In this document: positions 15,564-18,860 of the stretch, piece after piece
How positions within the stretch are numbered: position 1 is the stretch's first letter
Layout of the letters: the number at the start of each line of letters is the position of its first letter
Source: an uncultured Sutterella sp.
GTDB lineage: Bacteria > Pseudomonadota > Gammaproteobacteria > Burkholderiales > Burkholderiaceae_F
DNA length: 18,860 bases
Direction: 5' to 3'
NCBI GenBank assembly: GCA_900546995.1
Contig: URFF01000034.1
Location: forward strand, 1 to 18,860
The notes under the pieces: model-generated
Database searches by the model: none
Seen by the model: the letters and a program-made list of their open reading frames with translations, nothing else
What the model was told of the DNA's origin: nothing
Program-made: the position numbers and the translations under genes

Positions 15564-15917
15564 TCATTTCTTAAGCAGAAAACGTAGTGTCACGTTTCCG
15601 CTACCCAAGGCTGACTGAAGACTTTTGGCATCAGAGACTTTGCCAATTGGCGTATAGGAATAGGTTGTTCTGAAATTTTTGTAGAAAAGCACCAGACAGT
15701 CATCGCCAAATAGCATGACGTCGCCTGCATGTAATTGACCCGAATAGCTCGCGTTCGTTGGTAATGACTCATCCAAATACACATACTTTTCGTTGCCGTT
15801 TAATTCCTGCATTGAAAAAGTCGCCGGGAGCATTTTGAGAAATTTTTCGGTAGTTGGCGAGTCTTTCAATTCAATTTCAAAAACATTTTCCCCAATCTGC
15901 ATTTCAGCCAATCGCAT
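15564..15917 (-). CDS. Cyclophilin-like fold protein
   Basis: A small 117-residue soluble protein. The pattern IELKDSPTTEKFLKMLP (about 15-31), the following MQELNGNEKYVYL, LHAGDVMLFGDDCLVLFYKNF and YTPIGKV match the bacterial cyclophilin-like fold family (Pfam Cyclophil_like2 type), which is related in shape to peptidyl-prolyl isomerases but for which no activity is established. No signal peptide. The start is secure: AGGAG lies six bases upstream of ATG 15917. It begins 21 bp after the glnE stop on the same strand, so it is probably in the glnE transcript; whether the two are functionally linked is unknown. Confidence 0.78.
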   Translation of the reverse strand: MRLAEMQIGENVFEIELKDSPTTEKFLKMLPATFSMQELNGNEKYVYLDESLPTNASYSGQLHAGDVMLFGDDCLVLFYKNFRTTYSYTPIGKVSDAKSLQSALGSGNVTLRFLLKK

Positions 15918-15938
15918 CGTTTTCTCCTAATTACCTCC

Positions 15939-18860
15939 TCAAACGCCCTCTGAAAAGACGCTCTGCCACAGTGTTTTCACTGCGCTGATATGGTCTTTAA
16001 CCGACTCCGCGTTGATCCGAACCGGTCCCGCTCCGTAGGCCAAGCGATGCTGGCGTTGAATGAAACGATAATCGCGATAAGCCACAACACAGCGTTCGGC
16101 CAATTCGTAATCAATCAATCCCAAACGACCGGCCATTTCAAGAAGTAATATATTGCCAAAATTATTCACGAGTTCCGGATGCTCGTGCGAATAAGCGAGC
16201 ACCATCGCCTGCACGGCAAATTCCACATCAACCATCCCTCCACGATCGTGCTTCACGTCAAAAAGTTCGGTCGGATTGGGGTGACCCTCAAGCATTTTCT
16301 GACGCATTTCGCTCACGTCAGACAAAACTTTTTGCTTGTCTCGTTCTAAACACAAAAGCGCCTTGCGTTCTTCTTCAAACGCTTGGCCGATATCTCGGTC
16401 ACCCGCGCAAAACCGGGCGCGTGTTAACGCCTGATGTTCCCAAGGCCAGGCTCCTGTTCCGTCTTCATTTCGCTGGTACCGCTTAAACATCTCCAACGAT
16501 GAAACCACCAAACCGTTTTCCCCATTGGGACGCAGGCGCAAATCCACATCAAACAAAATCCCCGAGGAAGTTTGAACGGTAAGCCAACTCATCATGCGCC
16601 GAACAAGCCGCGTGTAATTTTTGCATGCCTGCGGATCATCATCGTCATAAAGGTAAATGAGGTCCAAGTCGGAAGCATAACTGAGTTCTTTGCCACCGAG
16701 CTTGCCATAAGCGATTACGGCAAAACGAGGTTCTTCACGATGCCGCGAGGCAATTGTTTGCCAAGCAAGGGTTATCACCATTTCAATAACGGCATCGGCA
16801 AGCGCCGAGAGTTGATCGGCCAAACGTTCAACCGTTAGACGACCTTCCAAATCCGCGATCAATAGTTTAAAAACCGCGCCATGATGCGCGTCGCGCAGCA
16901 TATTCATCTGCGACTCTTGATCCGCCTCGGCTTCGTTGAGTTGTTCCCAAAGCGCATCTTGCCAGGCACTCCAATCAACTGGCGTGAAGTTATCAATGAC
17001 TGTTTGACGCTCATCCACAAGCTCATCCAAAACAATCGGGTGAGCCGTCAGATAGTCCGCTGCCCAGGCGCTCGCCTTTAAAACAGTCCCGACCTTTTCA
17101 CAAACTTTCGGATACTGTAAAAGTAGGGACACGTACGTACTGCGACCGGCAATCACTTCTAAAAGATCCAGAAAGCGAATCAAAAGCGCATCCGGTTTCT
17201 GAGAATCTTTTTGCGTGAGTTCCACACTTAAATCGACTACCCGTTTAACGAGCTGCGCCATGCGGATTTTTGCTTGTTCGGTTTGGGCCGCTAAAAATTT
17301 CGATCGCATTAAGTCCAAAATGCGTTTTGAACATGTACCGCAATCGTCATAGCCTTTTTCTGACAAAAGACTGGTCAACCCTGTAGTAGCGCCCTCAAAA
17401 CCAATACTCCAACCTTGCGGCCAGTCATCGTCTTGCGTATCCCCCTTCTCGTTGACTTGGAAAATCCCATCAAAAACCCTGGAAACATAGTCTCTGATCG
17501 TTTCCAGTTTTTCAATGAGCTCGGTCTTTTGCATACCGGCAATGGCACAAACCCGTTGAAGTGACGCCTCGTCCACCGGTAAGCGATGCGTTTGTTGATC
17601 GTCAACAAATTGGATCGCATGCTCGAGATTTCTAAGGAATATGTAGGCTTCAGAAAGTTTTTGCGCCTGTTCTTCTTTAATCACTCCATGTTTGGCTAAA
17701 AGCGGCAGGGTTTCTAAGGTATTTTTACCTCTCAAAGCCGGTTCTCGACCCGCACGAATGACCTGAAAAGTCTGCGTGATAAATTCAATTTCACGAATGC
17801 CGCCACGACCCAATTTCACATCAATGCCCAACGCTTTACCCGCTTCACGACGAACGGACTCCGCTCGAATCAATTGATGAAGGTTGGATAAGGCACTGAT
17901 CGCATTAAAGTCCACATATTTTCTGAAAACAAAGGGACGAACCACATCGTTTAAATTTTTCACTTGCTGGGCAAATGTGCTCTCATCGGTGAAAACCGGC
18001 GTATTGACAACGCGTGACTTGAGCCACGCGAATCTCTCCCATTCCCGTCCCTGAACATACAAGTATTCTTCGAGCATCTCGTTACTGACACAGATCGGTC
18101 CTGAATCCCCATTGGGGCGTAAACGCATATCAACACGAAATACAAAGCCCGGGCCTTCGATCTCTGAGAGCGCCGGAATGATTTTCTTTGAAAGCCGCTC
18201 GAAAAACTCCATGTTGCTTAACTCGCGGCGAGGTGCCGGGCAACTTGCACACGGGCGGCACTCACCCTGCTCATCAAAAACAAAAATCAAATCGATATCA
18301 GAACTGACGTTAAGCTCCTCACCACCCAACTTTCCCATACCAACCACTAACAAATCTTGCGGCACACCATCAATGGAAGTCGGGATCCCGTAGCGCTCAG
18401 CCAATTCGAGACTAAAAACCTTCACAACCCGGCTGACAGCCACTTCAGCCAAATCGGTCATTGTTCGAACGACTTCAAAATAGTCGGCTTGTCCCGTTGC
18501 CTGCCGGGTAAGTAAAGTAAGCATCACCTCTCGGCGCAATAACCGAAGCGCAGGTAACAGTGCCTCTGAAGTATTTTTTTCACCGAGTTCGGTGATCATT
18601 TTCTCGCGCGTAAAAGGTTCTGCCCGCAGATGCTCAAGCCAACGCAATTTTTGTTCTTCATCGGCTAACGGCATCGCCCCCGAAAGTGCTCTTTGAGCGA
18701 AAAAAGAGACTAAAGGGATTTCATTGAGTGCTAACATGATCGATCTTTTGCAATTTGAACTGTTTGCCAGTGTAGAAAAGTTTTCAGTAGCAGGCAACCG
18801 TACAAGTATGTTGTCAATTGTTTCTTGTGTTACCGAAAGCGCTAATAGCCGTCTCGCAAG
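15939..18860 (-). CDS. glnE: Bifunctional glutamine synthetase adenylyltransferase/deadenylylase (5' end uncertain)
   Basis: GlnE switches glutamine synthetase off by adding AMP and on by removing it, under PII control. Two nucleotidyltransferase domains are visible. Counting from ATG 18737: GMGKLGGEELNVSSDIDL (133-150, metal-binding D147, D149; deadenylylase half) and YGKLGGKELSYASDLDL (677-693, D690, D692; adenylylase half), each followed by the VDMRLRPNG or VDLRLRPNG block and a GGxxxxEF segment. The gene frame stays open from 18737 to the right edge. The translated stretch LVRLPATENFSTLANSSN resembles the E. coli N terminus (VERLPEPLAEESLSAQ), so the true start may be at or beyond the edge; ATG 18737 and TTG 18797 are the in-window options. 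Unusual: cysteine pairs at 160/163/166 and 466/469. Confidence 0.92.
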   Translation of the reverse strand, partial: LARRLLALSVTQETIDNILVRLPATENFSTLANSSNCKRSIMLALNEIPLVSFFAQRALSGAMPLADEEQKLRWLEHLRAEPFTREKMITELGEKNTSEALLPALRLLRREVMLTLLTRQATGQADYFEVVRTMTDLAEVAVSRVVKVFSLELAERYGIPTSIDGVPQDLLVVGMGKLGGEELNVSSDIDLIFVFDEQGECRPCASCPAPRRELSNMEFFERLSKKIIPALSEIEGPGFVFRVDMRLRPNGDSGPICVSNEMLEEYLYVQGREWERFAWLKSRVVNTPVFTDESTFAQQVKNLNDVVRPFVFRKYVDFNAISALSNLHQLIRAESVRREAGKALGIDVKLGRGGIREIEFITQTFQVIRAGREPALRGKNTLETLPLLAKHGVIKEEQAQKLSEAYIFLRNLEHAIQFVDDQQTHRLPVDEASLQRVCAIAGMQKTELIEKLETIRDYVSRVFDGIFQVNEKGDTQDDDWPQGWSIGFEGATTGLTSLLSEKGYDDCGTCSKRILDLMRSKFLAAQTEQAKIRMAQLVKRVVDLSVELTQKDSQKPDALLIRFLDLLEVIAGRSTYVSLLLQYPKVCEKVGTVLKASAWAADYLTAHPIVLDELVDERQTVIDNFTPVDWSAWQDALWEQLNEAEADQESQMNMLRDAHHGAVFKLLIADLEGRLTVERLADQLSALADAVIEMVITLAWQTIASRHREEPRFAVIAYGKLGGKELSYASDLDLIYLYDDDDPQACKNYTRLVRRMMSWLTVQTSSGILFDVDLRLRPNGENGLVVSSLEMFKRYQRNEDGTGAWPWEHQALTRARFCAGDRDIGQAFEEERKALLCLERDKQKVLSDVSEMRQKMLEGHPNPTELFDVKHDRGGMVDVEFAVQAMVLAYSHEHPELVNNFGNILLLEMAGRLGLIDYELAERCVVAYRDYRFIQRQHRLAYGAGPVRINAESVKDHISAVKTLWQSVFSEGV

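Noticed and set aside
18769..18797. Firm promoter call for glnE
   Set aside because: The hexamers and spacing are good, but they lie inside a frame that appears to encode the protein's N terminus, so it is kept only as a question.
1..18860. CRISPR arrays, tRNA or rRNA genes, insertion sequences, integrases
   Set aside because: No regularly spaced repeats, cloverleaf patterns or transposase-like reading frames were seen on either strand.

Overview
The window looks like chromosomal DNA of a betaproteobacterium. The best guess is a gut Sutterellaceae-type Burkholderiales (Sutterella, Parasutterella or Turicimonas), because it combines a tripartite tricarboxylate transporter (Bug-type) binding protein, a two-domain GlnE, a ppk-ppx pair and an E. 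coli-like MenB with MenE (menaquinone synthesis is known in Sutterellaceae). Base composition looks mixed, near half G+C in most genes and visibly lower around the Fic gene. The taxon is inferred from gene content, not from a marker gene. No tRNA, rRNA, IS element, integrase or CRISPR array was seen.

Layout. The 3' end of an MFS transporter gene (3-356) and a UPF0158-family gene (390-851) run rightward and meet a leftward block at a hairpin (878-910). The leftward block, read from its upstream end, is a small heat shock protein (6432-5983), a Fic-fold protein with a degenerate catalytic motif (5814-5077), ppk1 (4936-2588) and ppx (2578-920). Polyphosphate synthesis and degradation are thus encoded as one tight transcription unit (9 bp gap).

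A divergent control region (6433-6792) separates hsp20 from a rightward series: a 72-residue Xre/HigA-like regulator, a NarL-type response regulator followed 15 bp later by a Bug-type periplasmic binding protein, and then the translationally close pair menB-menE (1 bp gap). These are followed by a BepA-like periplasmic metalloprotease/chaperone, a ferredoxin/flavodoxin-NADP reductase of the thioredoxin-reductase-like type, and a MATE exporter whose leader carries a near-perfect palindrome over its likely -10 element. The window ends with a leftward pair, glnE (nitrogen control; its frame is still open at the right edge) and a small cyclophilin-like protein gene.

Taken together this is mostly core metabolism and stress physiology: polyphosphate, heat shock, envelope quality control, menaquinone and nitrogen control, with a few accessory items. 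I do not see a clear new multi-gene defence or biosynthetic system. The points most worth a second look are the Gln-for-His Fic protein upstream of ppk, the basic tail on PPK, the intact HD tetrad in PPX, the kinase-less response regulator/Bug pair with an altered receiver, the cysteine clusters in GlnE, and several inverted repeats in control regions.
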